Shown here one piece after another: positions 9,964 to 18,810 of a DNA stretch of 64,000 bases. This stretch comes from BD2-11 clade cluster bacterium bin43. Lineage in GTDB: Bacteria > Gemmatimonadota > Gemmatimonadetes > Longimicrobiales > Gaopeijiaceae. The notes under the pieces are model-generated. The model searched no databases and was not told the DNA's origin. It worked only from the letters and a program-made list of their open reading frames with translations. Within the stretch, counting starts at the first letter, position 1. Every line of letters starts with the position of its first letter. The stretch spans positions 1 through 64,000 of the forward strand of contig MPMR01000006.1 of assembly GCA_002238605.1 (NCBI GenBank). Direction: 5' to 3'. Made by a program: the position numbers and the translations under genes.

Positions 9964-10737
9964 CTAACGCGGAAGGGCCCGTGCGAAGGTGACCAGCGCG
10001 ACCCGGCCCACCCCGGCGCGGGCGAGCGTCTCGGCGGCCGCCCGGGCGGTGGCCCCGGTGGTCAGCACGTCGTCGACCAGGAGCACGTCGCGGCCGCCGG
10101 CCGGCTGTCCGTCGGCGGGCCGGTGCGAAAAGGCGTCGCGCACGTTGGCCATCCGCTGCTGGGGGTGCAGCGAGACCTGGGTTCGCTTCTGGCGACCGCG
10201 CGCGAGCAGGTGCGCAAAAGGCAGGCCGGTGCGCCCGGAGAGCGCGCGGGCCAGCAGCTCCGCCTGGTCGTAGCCCCGGCGCCGGCGGTGGGCGGCGGAG
10301 GTCGGGACGCAGGTGATGACGTACTCGTCCAGGTCGTCGAGTGCGTCGAGGGCGGTGAGCAGGCGCCGCTCCATGAGCTCGGCCATCAGGGGCGCGAGTT
10401 CGCGCCAGCCCTCGTACTTGAGGCCGTGCACGAGGACGTCCGCCGGCGGGCGCAGCGCCACGGCCGAGCGCGCCATGAACAGCGCTTCCGGCCAGTCCAG
10501 GCACTCCAGGCAGGGCCGGCCGGGCCGATGGCCGGTGCCCGCCGGATAGTCGCAGCGCTCACAGCGCGGGGCCGGAGGGGGGCGCAGGCGGCCCCGGCAG
10601 GGCGCGCACACCAGGCCGCCGCGCGCGATGCGCGAGCCGCACGCGATGCAGGCGCAGGGAAGCAGAAAATCCACGAGCGGGGCGAGCGCGCCCCGAACCG
10701 CGCCGAGACGGGTCCCGGTGGACGGCGCCATCCTCAT
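9964..10737 (-). CDS. comF: ComF family protein (phosphoribosyltransferase-like)
   Basis: Member of the ComF/GntX family, linked to DNA uptake in competent bacteria. The 257-residue protein has an N-terminal set of cysteine pairs (CACIACG, CAPC, CERC, CLEC) likely to bind zinc, then a phosphoribosyltransferase fold with the PRPP loop DVLLVDDVLTTGATA near the C-terminus. It probably starts at the ATG at 10737, which overlaps the aroE stop as ATGA; a second ATG follows two codons later. No other competence gene is adjacent, although a prepilin gene lies at 50475. Its catalytic activity, if any, is not known for the family. Confidence 0.9.
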   Translation of the reverse strand: MRMAPSTGTRLGAVRGALAPLVDFLLPCACIACGSRIARGGLVCAPCRGRLRPPPAPRCERCDYPAGTGHRPGRPCLECLDWPEALFMARSAVALRPPADVLVHGLKYEGWRELAPLMAELMERRLLTALDALDDLDEYVITCVPTSAAHRRRRGYDQAELLARALSGRTGLPFAHLLARGRQKRTQVSLHPQQRMANVRDAFSHRPADGQPAGGRDVLLVDDVLTTGATARAAAETLARAGVGRVALVTFARALPR

Positions 10738-11630
10738 GAGGAGCGCCGGCCCGACCCGCGCCCGGTCCGTCGCGCCCGCTCCAGGGCCTCGCGCATGGCG
10801 GCGAGCGGAGCTTCGCGCCCCCACCAGAGCTCGAAAGCGGCGGCGCCCTGGCGCAGGAGCATCTCGCCTCCGTCCATGGCCGGGATGCCGCGTTCCCGGG
10901 CGGCGGCCGTCAGGCGGGTTCCGCGGGGCGAATAGACCATGTCCATGACGGCCCCGACCGGTCCGAGTCGATCGAGGTCGACCGCGAGCGGATCGTGCGA
11001 GCCCAGCCCGAGGGAGGTCGCGTTCAGAACCAGGTCGAAGGCCTGCCCCTCCAGGGCCCGGGCGTCGGCAGCCACGCCCACCCGCGCGTCCCCGACCTCG
11101 CCGGCCATGGCCAGGGCGCGGGCGCGAGTGCGGTTGACGACCCGGACCTCCGCGGCGTCCTCGTCGATGAGGGCGGCGACCGCCGCGCGCGCACCGCCCC
11201 CCGCGCCCGCCAGCAGCACGCGCGCTCCCCGGGCGGGCCCCGCCAGCAGCGCGCGCACGGCACGGCGGGCTCCCTCGACGTCGGTGTTGTCCCCGCGGAT
11301 GCGCGCGCCCTCGCCCCAGAAGGTGTTGCACGCGCCCGTCCGTGCGACCGCGGCGGCCGCGGCGTCGAGGGTGGCGGCCGCCCGCCCCTTGTGCGGAACC
11401 GTCACGTTGCCGCCGCCGCCGGCCCGCGCCAGCGTGCGCATCACCGGGGCGACGTCCTCCGGTTGGCAGGCGATCGCCACGTACCGGCCGTCGAGCCCGG
11501 CTGCACGGAGCGCCGCGTTCTGAATCGCGGGCGAGAGCGAATGCGCCACGGGGTTGCCCAGGATGGCGAAGACGCGCGTGCCCGCGCGGGGAACGGGCGG
11601 GACCTTCACGGCGTTTCCTTCGCCGCTCAC
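10734..11630 (-). CDS. aroE: Shikimate dehydrogenase
   Basis: Reduces 3-dehydroshikimate to shikimate with NADPH in aromatic amino acid synthesis. The 298-residue protein shows the substrate loop GNPVAHSLSPAIQN, the catalytic lysine in NVTVPHKGRA, DNTDVEGA, the nucleotide-binding GAGGGARA, NATSLGL, and the C-terminal GGEMLLRQGAAAFELW. It overlaps comF downstream and the TsaC fusion upstream by 4 bp each (ATGA), so translation of the three is probably coupled. An Arg/Gly-rich tail extends past the usual end. Confidence 0.95.
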   Translation of the reverse strand: MSGEGNAVKVPPVPRAGTRVFAILGNPVAHSLSPAIQNAALRAAGLDGRYVAIACQPEDVAPVMRTLARAGGGGNVTVPHKGRAAATLDAAAAAVARTGACNTFWGEGARIRGDNTDVEGARRAVRALLAGPARGARVLLAGAGGGARAAVAALIDEDAAEVRVVNRTRARALAMAGEVGDARVGVAADARALEGQAFDLVLNATSLGLGSHDPLAVDLDRLGPVGAVMDMVYSPRGTRLTAAARERGIPAMDGGEMLLRQGAAAFELWWGREAPLAAMREALERARRTGRGSGRRSS

Positions 11631-12820
11631 CCGTCCGCTCCCGGTTCGAGACGGTCGAGGACCGCCTCGACAAGTCGTCCGAGCTGCGCGCAGGTGTCCC
11701 GGTAGTGCTCATCGCTCCCGCCAAACGGATCCGCGACACCGCCGGACGCGTCGCCGGCGAACTCCGTGATCACCTCCGCGTAGCAGCGGCCTCGGCTCAG
11801 CGCCTCCACCGCTGCCAGGTGCGACGGCGACATCACCAGCACCAGATCGGCCCACTCCAGCTCCTCCTCGCCGAGCAGTCGCGCGGCGTGACGATCCAGA
11901 TCGAGGCCCCGCTCGGCCACGGCCGTGCGCGCGCCGGCGGAGGCCGGAGACCCGTCGAACGCCATGGTGCCGGCGGACCGGACCCGGATGCCGCGCGCTT
12001 CCCGCCGGGCGGCGCGGGCGCGCGTGATCACCTCCGCCATCGGGCTGCGGCAGGTGTTTCCGGTGCAGACGTAGAGGAGGCGGACATCGTTTTCGGCAGC
12101 GTCCGGCGGGCCATCGTCCATTTCAGCGCTTTCCTCGTCCGGCGAGACATCGTCCATTTCAGCGCCTCCCTCGTCCGGAGGACAGATTTCACGGACGTCG
12201 GACGGGTTCAGCCCGCCCGCCCGCAGCACCACCGGGTCTCGCCCGGTGCAATCGACGATGGTCGAAGTCGGCGCCGGGGGAAGCTCGCCGGCATCCAGTA
12301 CCCACAGCCGCTCGTCGGCGCCGAGCGAGCGCGCCGCCTGCCACGCCTCTTTCCCGGAGAGCGCGGGCGCGCCGCCGGGCGGGTTGGCGCTCGTGGAGGT
12401 CAGCGGGGCGCCCACCTCGTCCAGGATGCGCCGGACCAACGGAGCCGGGCTCATGCGGACCGCCACACCACCGCTCCCGCCCCGCACCTGCGCGGGGAAG
12501 GTGCGCCCCGGATCCGGCAACACCAGCGTGAGCGGCCCGGGCCACACGCGCTCGGCGAGCCGGCGCGCGCACCGGTTCCAGATGAGCCCGGGGGCCGCCC
12601 CCCGGCCGGGCAGCAGGAGGAGGAAGGGCTTGTGCGCATCGCGTCGCTTGAGCGCCGCCAGCGCGTGCAGCGGACCCTCTTCCGCCAGCCCTCCCAGCCC
12701 GTACACGGTCTCGGTCGGGTAGGCCAGCAGCCCTCCGGACCGCAGATGCCGGCCCACCTCGCGCAGTTTCCGCGCGGGGAGCCTTCCGTTCCGGCAGGGG
12801 ACGATGCGGGGTGCGCTCAC
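11627..12820 (-). CDS. Fused threonylcarbamoyl-AMP synthase (TsaC/YwlC) and low-MW phosphatase (YwlE-like)
   Basis: One continuous 397-residue frame joins two enzymes. Residues 15-205 are a YrdC/Sua5-type domain (PTETVYGLGG, KRRDAHKPF, LTSTSANPPGG), which makes threonylcarbamoyl-AMP for the t6A37 tRNA modification. After an acidic duplicated linker (about 213-240), residues 247-397 are a low-molecular-weight phosphatase with the P-loop CTGNTCRS (nucleophile Cys252, Arg258) and general acid Asp364 in DPFGGSDEHY. The threonine at 256 within the P-loop is the feature that distinguishes protein-arginine phosphatases (Bacillus YwlE) from tyrosine phosphatases, which have Ile or Val there. In Bacillus, ywlC and ywlE are near neighbours; here they are one gene. 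The GTG start overlaps the ispD stop (GTGA), and the stop overlaps aroE (ATGA). Confidence 0.93.
   Translation of the reverse strand: MSAPRIVPCRNGRLPARKLREVGRHLRSGGLLAYPTETVYGLGGLAEEGPLHALAALKRRDAHKPFLLLLPGRGAAPGLIWNRCARRLAERVWPGPLTLVLPDPGRTFPAQVRGGSGGVAVRMSPAPLVRRILDEVGAPLTSTSANPPGGAPALSGKEAWQAARSLGADERLWVLDAGELPPAPTSTIVDCTGRDPVVLRAGGLNPSDVREICPPDEGGAEMDDVSPDEESAEMDDGPPDAAENDVRLLYVCTGNTCRSPMAEVITRARAARREARGIRVRSAGTMAFDGSPASAGARTAVAERGLDLDRHAARLLGEEELEWADLVLVMSPSHLAAVEALSRGRCYAEVITEFAGDASGGVADPFGGSDEHYRDTCAQLGRLVEAVLDRLEPGADG
12112..12178. repeat. Two-copy direct repeat, period 36 bp, in the fusion linker
   Basis: A 31-bp unit at 12112-12142 recurs at 12148-12178 with two substitutions. It encodes PDEGGAEMDD and PDEESAEMDD between the TsaC and phosphatase domains. 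The in-frame duplication makes an acidic, probably unstructured connector. Confidence 0.9.
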
Positions 12821-13530
12821 TCGCCTTCGTCCGCCAGCTCGAGCAGGCGCTCCGCCAGGACGAGATCGTCCGGGCGGGTGACCTTGAGGTTGCGCGGCGA
12901 TCCCTCCACCATCTCGACCTCGCCGCCGAGGAGTTCCACCAGCGAGGCGTCGTCCGTGCCCCTGACCCCGTTCTCGCGCGCCCGGCGGTAGGCGCGTTCC
13001 AGAAGCGGCCGCGGGAAGGCCTGGGGGGTCTGCGCGTGCCAGTAGCGGCCGCGCGGGGGAGTGCGCACCACCCGCCCGCGCGCGTCGACCTCCTTCAGGG
13101 TGTCCACCGCGGGCACGCCGGCCACCACGGCCCTTCCGGCGGCGGCCGCGCGCAGGCAGCGCTCCACCAGGCTGCGCGTCACCAGCGGCCGGGCGCCGTC
13201 GTGCACCATCACCACCTCCACACCCGGGGGGAGGGCGGCCACCGCCGCCGCCACCGACTCGCCCCGCGTGGCCCCGCCCGCGACCACCCGGACGCGGGGG
13301 TCGGCGCCGGTCAGCCACGCCGGCGGGCGCGCGGCCCGGTCGGGGGGGAGGGCCACCGCCACGCATTCCACGCCGGGGGTCTCCAGAAAGGGACGGATGG
13401 CGCGCAGCAGCACCGGCTGCCCGGCAAGCTCCAGAAAGGCCTTGCGGACACCTCCCATGCGCTGGCCCGCGCCCGCCGCCGGCACGGCAACTCCGGCCCG
13501 GCAGGGAGACCGCCGGTCGCCCGGGTTCAC
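12817..13530 (-). CDS. ispD: 2-C-methyl-D-erythritol 4-phosphate cytidylyltransferase
   Basis: Third enzyme of the MEP isoprenoid pathway: couples CTP to methylerythritol phosphate. The 237-residue protein has the nucleotidyltransferase signature AAGAGQRMGG...RKAFLEL near residue 18, VHDGARPLV, the HAQTPQAFPR segment and TDDASLVE. It overlaps dnaB upstream (ATGA) and the TsaC fusion downstream (GTGA). Two other MEP or downstream isoprenoid genes, dxs and a prenyl synthase, are in the same window at 35-38 kb. IspF, sometimes fused to IspD, is not present here. Confidence 0.95.
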   Translation of the reverse strand: MNPGDRRSPCRAGVAVPAAGAGQRMGGVRKAFLELAGQPVLLRAIRPFLETPGVECVAVALPPDRAARPPAWLTGADPRVRVVAGGATRGESVAAAVAALPPGVEVVMVHDGARPLVTRSLVERCLRAAAAGRAVVAGVPAVDTLKEVDARGRVVRTPPRGRYWHAQTPQAFPRPLLERAYRRARENGVRGTDDASLVELLGGEVEMVEGSPRNLKVTRPDDLVLAERLLELADEGE

Positions 13531-14963
13531 CCCTGGAATCCGCCGCGCGCGCCGCTGCGTCCACCCGGCGTGGGTGGGGCGGTGCTGGTTCCTTCCGACG
13601 CGAGGGGCAGGAAGCGCGCATGGGCACTGTCGAAGTGGAGCGGGACAACCCCGGTGGGGCCGTTGCGCTGCTTGCTCACGATCAGCTCGGCCTTGCCCTC
13701 CAGCGAGTTGCCGTCGCGGTCGGTCTCGGCGTAGTACTCGGGCCGGTAGAGGAACATGACCAGGTCGGCGTCCTGCTCGATGCTCCCGCTCTCGCGCAGA
13801 TCGGACAGCTGCGGCCGATGGTCGGCGCGCTGCTCTGGAGCCCGGCTGAGCTGGCTCAGCGCCACGATCGGCACGTCCAGTTCCTTGGCCAGCGCCTTAA
13901 GCCCGCGCGAGATCTCGCTCACCTCCTGCTGCCGGTTCTCGCTGTTCCGGGACCCGGCCATCAGCTGCAGATAATCGATCACCAACAGCCCGAGTTGGCT
14001 CTCGGCCTTGAGGCGGCGCGCCTTTGCGCGCACCTCGAGCACGGTGTTGCCCGGGGAGTCATCGATCCAGATGGAAGCCGTGTTGAGGTGTCCGGCGGCG
14101 GCGGCCAGTCTCTGCATTTCCTTGGTGGTGAGCTCGCCCCGGCGCAGTCTCTGCGCGTCCACCGGCCCGTCGGAGCACAGCAGCCGCTGTACCAGCTCCT
14201 CGTTCGACATCTCCAGGGAAAACACGCCCACCGCGACCTCTTCACGCGCGGCGTTCCGGGCCACGTTCAGGGCCCAGGAGGTCTTCCCCATGGACGGTCG
14301 CCCCGCGACGATCACGAGATTGCCCTTCTGCAGGCCGCCGGTGAGATAGTCCAGCAGGGTGAACCCGGTCGCCACCCCGGTAAGTTCGCCCTTGGCTTCC
14401 TGCAGCCGCTCGATGTGCTCGAATGCGGGCCAGAGAAGCTCCTTGATGCGGACGAAGCCCTCGCGGTCGTGCCCGCTGGCCACCTGGAAGATGCGCTGCT
14501 CGGCCTCGTCCACGAGCTGCTCGACAGAGCGTTCGCCCTGGTCGTAGACGTCGCGGATGATGTGCGAGGAGGCGTCGATGAGGCGGCGCAGCAGCGCCTT
14601 GTCGCGCACGATGCGCGCGTGGTGCTCGATGTTCGCGGCGGTGGGGACCGCGTCGAGCAGCTCGGCGAGGTAGTCGTATCCTCCGGCCGCCTCCAGCTCC
14701 TCGGTCTTGCCCAGTTCGTCGCTGACGACGATGACGTCGACCGCGTCGCCGCGCTCGAACAGGCGCAGGATGGCGCGGTAGATGCGCCGGTTGGCCTCCG
14801 AGGCGAACATCGTGTCCGCGACGACTTCCACCGCGCGCGCCACCGCGTCGCGGTCGATGAGCATCCCCCCCAGCACCGCCACTTCGGCCTCCAGCGAAAC
14901 CGGCGGCTGGCGGTCGTACGCGGGCGGCTGTTCCTGCGCGACGGAAAGGACGGAGGTACTCAA
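13527..14963 (-). CDS. dnaB: Replicative DNA helicase
   Basis: Hexameric helicase that unwinds the replication fork and recruits primase. The 478-residue protein has the N-terminal DnaB domain (about 22-125), a linker, and a RecA-like C-terminal domain with Walker A GRPSMGKT (221-228) and Walker B LLVIDYLQLM. It also has the LSQLSRAPEQRADHRPQLSD and ESGSIEQDADLVMFLYRPE segments. No intein interrupts the P-loop, a common insertion site in this family. The C-terminal 25 residues are Gly/Ser/Pro-rich. It overlaps ispD by 4 bp. Confidence 0.97.
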   Translation of the reverse strand: MSTSVLSVAQEQPPAYDRQPPVSLEAEVAVLGGMLIDRDAVARAVEVVADTMFASEANRRIYRAILRLFERGDAVDVIVVSDELGKTEELEAAGGYDYLAELLDAVPTAANIEHHARIVRDKALLRRLIDASSHIIRDVYDQGERSVEQLVDEAEQRIFQVASGHDREGFVRIKELLWPAFEHIERLQEAKGELTGVATGFTLLDYLTGGLQKGNLVIVAGRPSMGKTSWALNVARNAAREEVAVGVFSLEMSNEELVQRLLCSDGPVDAQRLRRGELTTKEMQRLAAAAGHLNTASIWIDDSPGNTVLEVRAKARRLKAESQLGLLVIDYLQLMAGSRNSENRQQEVSEISRGLKALAKELDVPIVALSQLSRAPEQRADHRPQLSDLRESGSIEQDADLVMFLYRPEYYAETDRDGNSLEGKAELIVSKQRNGPTGVVPLHFDSAHARFLPLASEGTSTAPPTPGGRSGARGGFQG

Positions 14964-15009
14964 GCGCCTCGGCGGTTGGGTGTGGACGGTCGAAGGACGA
15001 GGAGCGAGC

Positions 15010-15732
15010 CTACCCGCTGCCGGACCGGCCGGTGCGGTCCATCGTGTTCCGCAGCAACTGCAGGTCGTCCCACGCGGGTTGCGTCCAGCCGCGGTTCCGG
15101 AGCAGCGCCGCCGGATGATAGGTCACCACCGCCGGCACGCCCCTGTAATCGTATATCTCGCCCCGGAGCTTGCCCAGAGCAACCTGACGTCCGGTGATGA
15201 ACTGCGCGGCGAACCCGCCCACCGCCAGGATGACATCCGGAGCCACCAGCTCGATCTGCCGCTCGAGGTAGGGGGTGCAGGCTTCGATTTCATCCGGAAG
15301 CGGGTTGCGGTTTGCCGGCGGCCGGCACTTGAGGACGTTGCAGATGTAGACGGAGTCCTTGCGCGAGAGGCCGATCGACGCCAGCAGAAGATCGAGCAGT
15401 TTGCCCGCGCGGCCCACGAAAGGCAGCCCGGTGCGATCCTCGTGCGCGCCCGGCGCCTCGCCGATGACGACCAGCCTGCCCTGCGGGTTTCCGTCGGAGA
15501 AGACGACCTGCGTGCGGCCCCCGGCAAGCCGGCAGCGCTCGCAGGCGAGCGCCGTGCGGCGAACCTCCTCGTAGTCGCCGGAAAGCGGGAGCGACGTCTC
15601 GCCGGCCGGGGCCTCCGGGCGGGCGCGGGCCAGCGCGAGCGCCTCGTCGACGCTCAGACGGCTGAGCACGATGTCGCCCTCTCCCAGCTCGCGCCGCTGG
15701 TTCAGGTAGCGGGCCACCGATTCCTTATCCAA
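15010..15732 (-). CDS. Uracil-DNA glycosylase, family 4 (iron-sulfur type)
   Basis: Removes uracil from DNA to start base-excision repair. The 240-residue protein carries the four cysteines that hold the 4Fe-4S cluster in this family (Cys64 and Cys67 in CERC, Cys136 in NVLKC, Cys152), the active-site segment GEAPGAHEDRTGLPFVGRAG and the DNA-binding TYHPAALLRN. The first 55 residues are a less conserved extension, as in several family 4 members. It sits between coaBC (15 bp upstream) and dnaB (46 bp downstream) on the same strand. Confidence 0.94.
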   Translation of the reverse strand: MDKESVARYLNQRRELGEGDIVLSRLSVDEALALARARPEAPAGETSLPLSGDYEEVRRTALACERCRLAGGRTQVVFSDGNPQGRLVVIGEAPGAHEDRTGLPFVGRAGKLLDLLLASIGLSRKDSVYICNVLKCRPPANRNPLPDEIEACTPYLERQIELVAPDVILAVGGFAAQFITGRQVALGKLRGEIYDYRGVPAVVTYHPAALLRNRGWTQPAWDDLQLLRNTMDRTGRSGSG

Positions 15733-15747
15733 GCGGCGCGCAGGGGC

Positions 15748-17001
15748 TCACGACGAAGCCCCGGAGAAGCTGGGCGCGGGGGCGCCGTCCAACCGGTCGA
15801 GCACGGCTTCCGCGATGTCGGTCTTGGGCATGACCGGCAGTTCCTCGGCGGCGCCGTCGGGAGCCAGCAGGGTGACGGCATTGCGTTCGCCGAAGGGGTT
15901 GCCGCCGGGACCGCCTGCGTGGTTGGCGACGATCAGGTCGAAGGCCTTGCGCTCCATCTTGCTCCGTGCCCGGGCGATCAGGTCGTCGGTCTCGAGCGCG
16001 AAGCCCACCACCCTCGCCCCCGGCTTCCGCAGCGGAATGGTGTCCAGAGCCACGTCCGGGTTGGCGGTCAGTTCGACCGACAGGGAGCCCCCCTCCCGGG
16101 CGCGCTTGATCTTGCCTGAGCGGGGGCGTGCGGGGCGGTAGTCGGCCACGGCGGCCGCGAAGATCACCACGTCCGCGCGCGGGATCGCCTCGGATACGGC
16201 GTCCAGCATTTCGCGCGCGGTGGCAACGGGGGTGCGCCGCACCCCGGGCGGGCGGGCCAGGTGGGTGGGACCGGACACCAGTGCGACCCGGGCGCCCCGC
16301 CGCCAGGCCGCGCGGGCGAGCGCGTGCCCCATCCTGCCCGAAGAGCGGTTGCCGACGAATCGCACCGGGTCGACGGGTTCCCAGGTCGGCCCGGTTGTGA
16401 TCAGGACCTGCTTGCCGGCCAGGAAGGGGTCGTGCTCGAGCGCCCGCCCGACATGCTCGACGATGTCCCGAGGCTCGAGCATGCGGCCCGGCCCCTCCCC
16501 TTCCCCGAACGCCAGCGGTCCGGCCGCGGGACCCGCCACCGCATAGCCCAGCTCGTCCTGCAGGTACGCGAGGTTGCGGGTGGTCTGCGGGTGCGCGTAC
16601 ATGCGGTCGTTCATGGCCGGGCAGATCAGCACCGGGGCGCGCGTGGCCAGGAGGGTGGTGGCGAGCAGATCGTCCGCCCGCCCGGCGGCGGCCCGGGCGA
16701 TGAGGTCGGCGGTGGCGGGAGCCACGCAGACGGCATCGGCCTGCGCGCCCAAGCGGATGTGCATCGCCGCCCCCTCGGCCGAGAAGAGTTCGGTCAGGAC
16801 CTTGCGGCCGGTGACCGCCTCGAAGCTGAGCGGGGTGACGAACCGGCTCGCGCCCCTGGTGAGCACGACGTCCACCTGCGCGCCCAGCCGGGTGAGGTCG
16901 CGCGCGAGCTGGACGGACTTGTACGCGGCGATCCCCCCGGCGACCCCCAGGACGATCCGGCGATCGCGCCAGGGGCGCCGCGGCACCAGCGCGCCGGACA
17001 C
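15748..17001 (-). CDS. coaBC: Bifunctional phosphopantothenoylcysteine decarboxylase / phosphopantothenate-cysteine ligase
   Basis: Two successive coenzyme A synthesis steps in one protein of 417 residues. The N-terminal flavin-dependent CoaC domain shows LGVAGGIAAYKS, the conserved His in AMHIRLG, and the CPAMNDRMY substrate loop. The CoaB domain (from about 200) shows TTGPTWEPVDPVRFVGNRSSG and the KIKR...ELTANPDV segment that binds CTP and the phosphopantothenate. It follows rpoZ by 18 bp; gmk-rpoZ-coaBC is a widespread arrangement. Confidence 0.96.
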   Translation of the reverse strand: MSGALVPRRPWRDRRIVLGVAGGIAAYKSVQLARDLTRLGAQVDVVLTRGASRFVTPLSFEAVTGRKVLTELFSAEGAAMHIRLGAQADAVCVAPATADLIARAAAGRADDLLATTLLATRAPVLICPAMNDRMYAHPQTTRNLAYLQDELGYAVAGPAAGPLAFGEGEGPGRMLEPRDIVEHVGRALEHDPFLAGKQVLITTGPTWEPVDPVRFVGNRSSGRMGHALARAAWRRGARVALVSGPTHLARPPGVRRTPVATAREMLDAVSEAIPRADVVIFAAAVADYRPARPRSGKIKRAREGGSLSVELTANPDVALDTIPLRKPGARVVGFALETDDLIARARSKMERKAFDLIVANHAGGPGGNPFGERNAVTLLAPDGAAEELPVMPKTDIAEAVLDRLDGAPAPSFSGASS

Positions 17002-17019
17002 CGACCAGGCCTCCCGGGG

Positions 17020-17232
17020 CTATTCCCCGCCGTGGCCCCGGACGTGCAGCCGGTACTCGATGTGGTCGGAGGTCAGCGCCTCGAGCGCCTTCGTGGTGAG
17101 CTTCTTCTCGTCGATGGGCATCGCCTCGCGCGGCATCGCGTTGAGCTCCCGCGCGTACTTCGCGGCGATCAGGACGCCCAGGTACTTGCTCATGGCGGGT
17201 TCGGCGACTTCCTGGGGGGTAAACACACGCAT
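17020..17232 (-). CDS. rpoZ: RNA polymerase omega subunit
   Basis: Small subunit that helps assemble and stabilise the beta-prime chain of RNA polymerase. The 70-residue protein contains KYLGVLIAAKYARELN, matching the conserved omega helix (normally ...RFxLVxxAAKRARxL), and KKLTTKALEAL. Identification rests on this pattern, the size and its place between gmk and coaBC. Confidence 0.9.
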   Translation of the reverse strand: MRVFTPQEVAEPAMSKYLGVLIAAKYARELNAMPREAMPIDEKKLTTKALEALTSDHIEYRLHVRGHGGE

Positions 17233-17253
17233 CTGGCTTCTCCGTCGATGTGG

Positions 17254-17916
17254 TTATCCAGGTAAGATATCGAAATCCCGGGTGAGAAGGGTATCGATCC
17301 CCCGGCGGAGCGACTCCGCCTCCTCGCTCCCGCCGCGCATCGACCCGGCTCCGCCCCCGGCTCCGCGCGCGATCCCGCGCACTGCCTCGACGGTCGCGTC
17401 CAGGTCGTCGTTCACCAGCACATGATCGAATTCCGGCACCCGGGCCAGCTCGTCGCGCGCCACCCGCAGCCGGCGGGCGACCTCGTCCCGCGGTTCGGTT
17501 CCGCGTCCCGACAGCCGCGCCAACAACGCCTCGAGCGACGGCGGCAGCAGGAAGATGCCTACCGCCGAGGGAACGTTGCGGCGCACCTGGGCGGCGCCCT
17601 GGACATCGATGTCCAGCAGTACGCAGCGCCCGTCGCGGCCGGTCAGATTGCGCCGCGGGGTCCCGTACAGGTGGTCGTGCACCCGCGCCCATTCGGCGAG
17701 TTCGTCGGCGTTCACCATGCGCTCGAACTCGTCCCGGGAAACGAACTCGTAATCGTCGCCGTCACGCTCGCCGAGGCGGGGGCGGCGGGTGGTCGCGGAG
17801 ACCGAGAAGACGAAGCGGTCCGGGTCCGCGGCCAGCGCGCGGGCCACGGTGGTCTTGCCGACGCCGGTGGGACCCGCCAGCACGATGGGGCCGTCTTCGC
17901 GCAGCTTCCGCGTCAC
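17254..17916 (-). CDS. gmk: Guanylate kinase
   Basis: Phosphorylates GMP to GDP. The 220-residue protein has the P-loop LAGPTGVGKTT near residue 12, the GMP-binding SVSATTRRPRLGERDGDDYEF with its following lid, LLDIDVQGAAQVR, and the TEPRDEVARRL segment. The start is a GTG at 17916 that overlaps the yicC stop (GTGA); the frame continues further upstream but only within yicC. A Gly/Arg-rich stretch (GAGGGAGSMRGGSEE) is inserted before the last helix. Confidence 0.94.
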   Translation of the reverse strand: MTRKLREDGPIVLAGPTGVGKTTVARALAADPDRFVFSVSATTRRPRLGERDGDDYEFVSRDEFERMVNADELAEWARVHDHLYGTPRRNLTGRDGRCVLLDIDVQGAAQVRRNVPSAVGIFLLPPSLEALLARLSGRGTEPRDEVARRLRVARDELARVPEFDHVLVNDDLDATVEAVRGIARGAGGGAGSMRGGSEEAESLRRGIDTLLTRDFDILPG

Positions 17917-18800
17917 TGGACGTTTTCCAGCTGTTCGCGGATGCGCTCCACCCCTCCCTTGAGCGACATCACCCACTCCGCCATGCGGGCGTCGTTGGCC
18001 TTGGCGCCGATGGTGTTGGCCTCGCGGTGCATCTCCTGCATGATGAAGCCCAGCCGCTTGCCGACCGGCGCTCCGTCGGCTCCATCCAGCGTCTCCTCGA
18101 AGACAAGCATGTGCGACCGCAGGCGCACGATCTCCTCGTTGATGTCCCATCTCTCGGCCAGGTGGGCGATCTCGCGGGCGATCCGGTCCGGGTCCGCGGG
18201 CACATTGCCGAGCAGCTCCTCGATGGCCGCGCTCAGGCGGTCGCGCTCCTCGGCGAGACGCGCCGGAGCCCGTTCCTCCACGCGGTCGAGTTCCTCGCGC
18301 ATGGCGGCCAGCGCGCCCAGGAGATCCGCCTTCAAGCGCTCCCCCTCAGCCCGCCGCATTCGGACCGCCGCGTTCGCCGCATCCTCCGTCACCCCGCGGA
18401 GGACGTCTTCGTCGATGTCGATCTGGAGACGCGCCGGCTCCCTGCTCCGGATCACGCCCTTGAGCCGGATCAGCGCATCGAGCCCGATGCGGCTCTCGAG
18501 CCCCAGTTCCTCAGCCAGATTCTCGAGCGATCCCGCCCAGGCGCGGGCACGTTCCACATCCACGAGGAGCCCCGGGTCGGCGCCTTCGCCGGGATCCAGC
18601 GTGAGCGAGTAGCTGACGTGCCCCCGGGGCAGCGACTCCTTCAACCAGCGCTCGATGCGGGCGTGATGACGTTCGCACCCTGGAGGCGTCCTGAGATTGG
18701 CGTTGAAGAAGCGGTGGTTGACCGTGCGGATCTCCACCCGCAGACGGCCGCTGTCCGTCTCGCGCGCCGCTTCGCCGTATCCCGTCATGCTGTGAATCAC
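17913..18800 (-). CDS. yicC: YicC family protein
   Basis: Conserved protein of 295 residues, reported in E. coli to be an endoribonuclease acting on small RNA. It begins MIHSMTGYGEA, the family's signature start, has TVNHRFFNANLR, and ends with the conserved MQEMHREANTIGAKANDARM region and a helical tail. The ATG four codons further in (MTGYGEA) is an alternative start. Its position before gmk is common across bacteria. The 4-bp overlap with gmk points to coupled translation. Confidence 0.93.
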   Translation of the reverse strand: MIHSMTGYGEAARETDSGRLRVEIRTVNHRFFNANLRTPPGCERHHARIERWLKESLPRGHVSYSLTLDPGEGADPGLLVDVERARAWAGSLENLAEELGLESRIGLDALIRLKGVIRSREPARLQIDIDEDVLRGVTEDAANAAVRMRRAEGERLKADLLGALAAMREELDRVEERAPARLAEERDRLSAAIEELLGNVPADPDRIAREIAHLAERWDINEEIVRLRSHMLVFEETLDGADGAPVGKRLGFIMQEMHREANTIGAKANDARMAEWVMSLKGGVERIREQLENVQ

Positions 18801-18810
18801 GTGCCCCGCC

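Noticed and set aside
11627-13648. A 673-codon minus-strand version of the TsaC fusion starting inside dnaB
   Set aside because: The added residues overlap ispD and dnaB in another frame and show no family match. The GTG at 12820 with a 4-bp overlap is the natural start.
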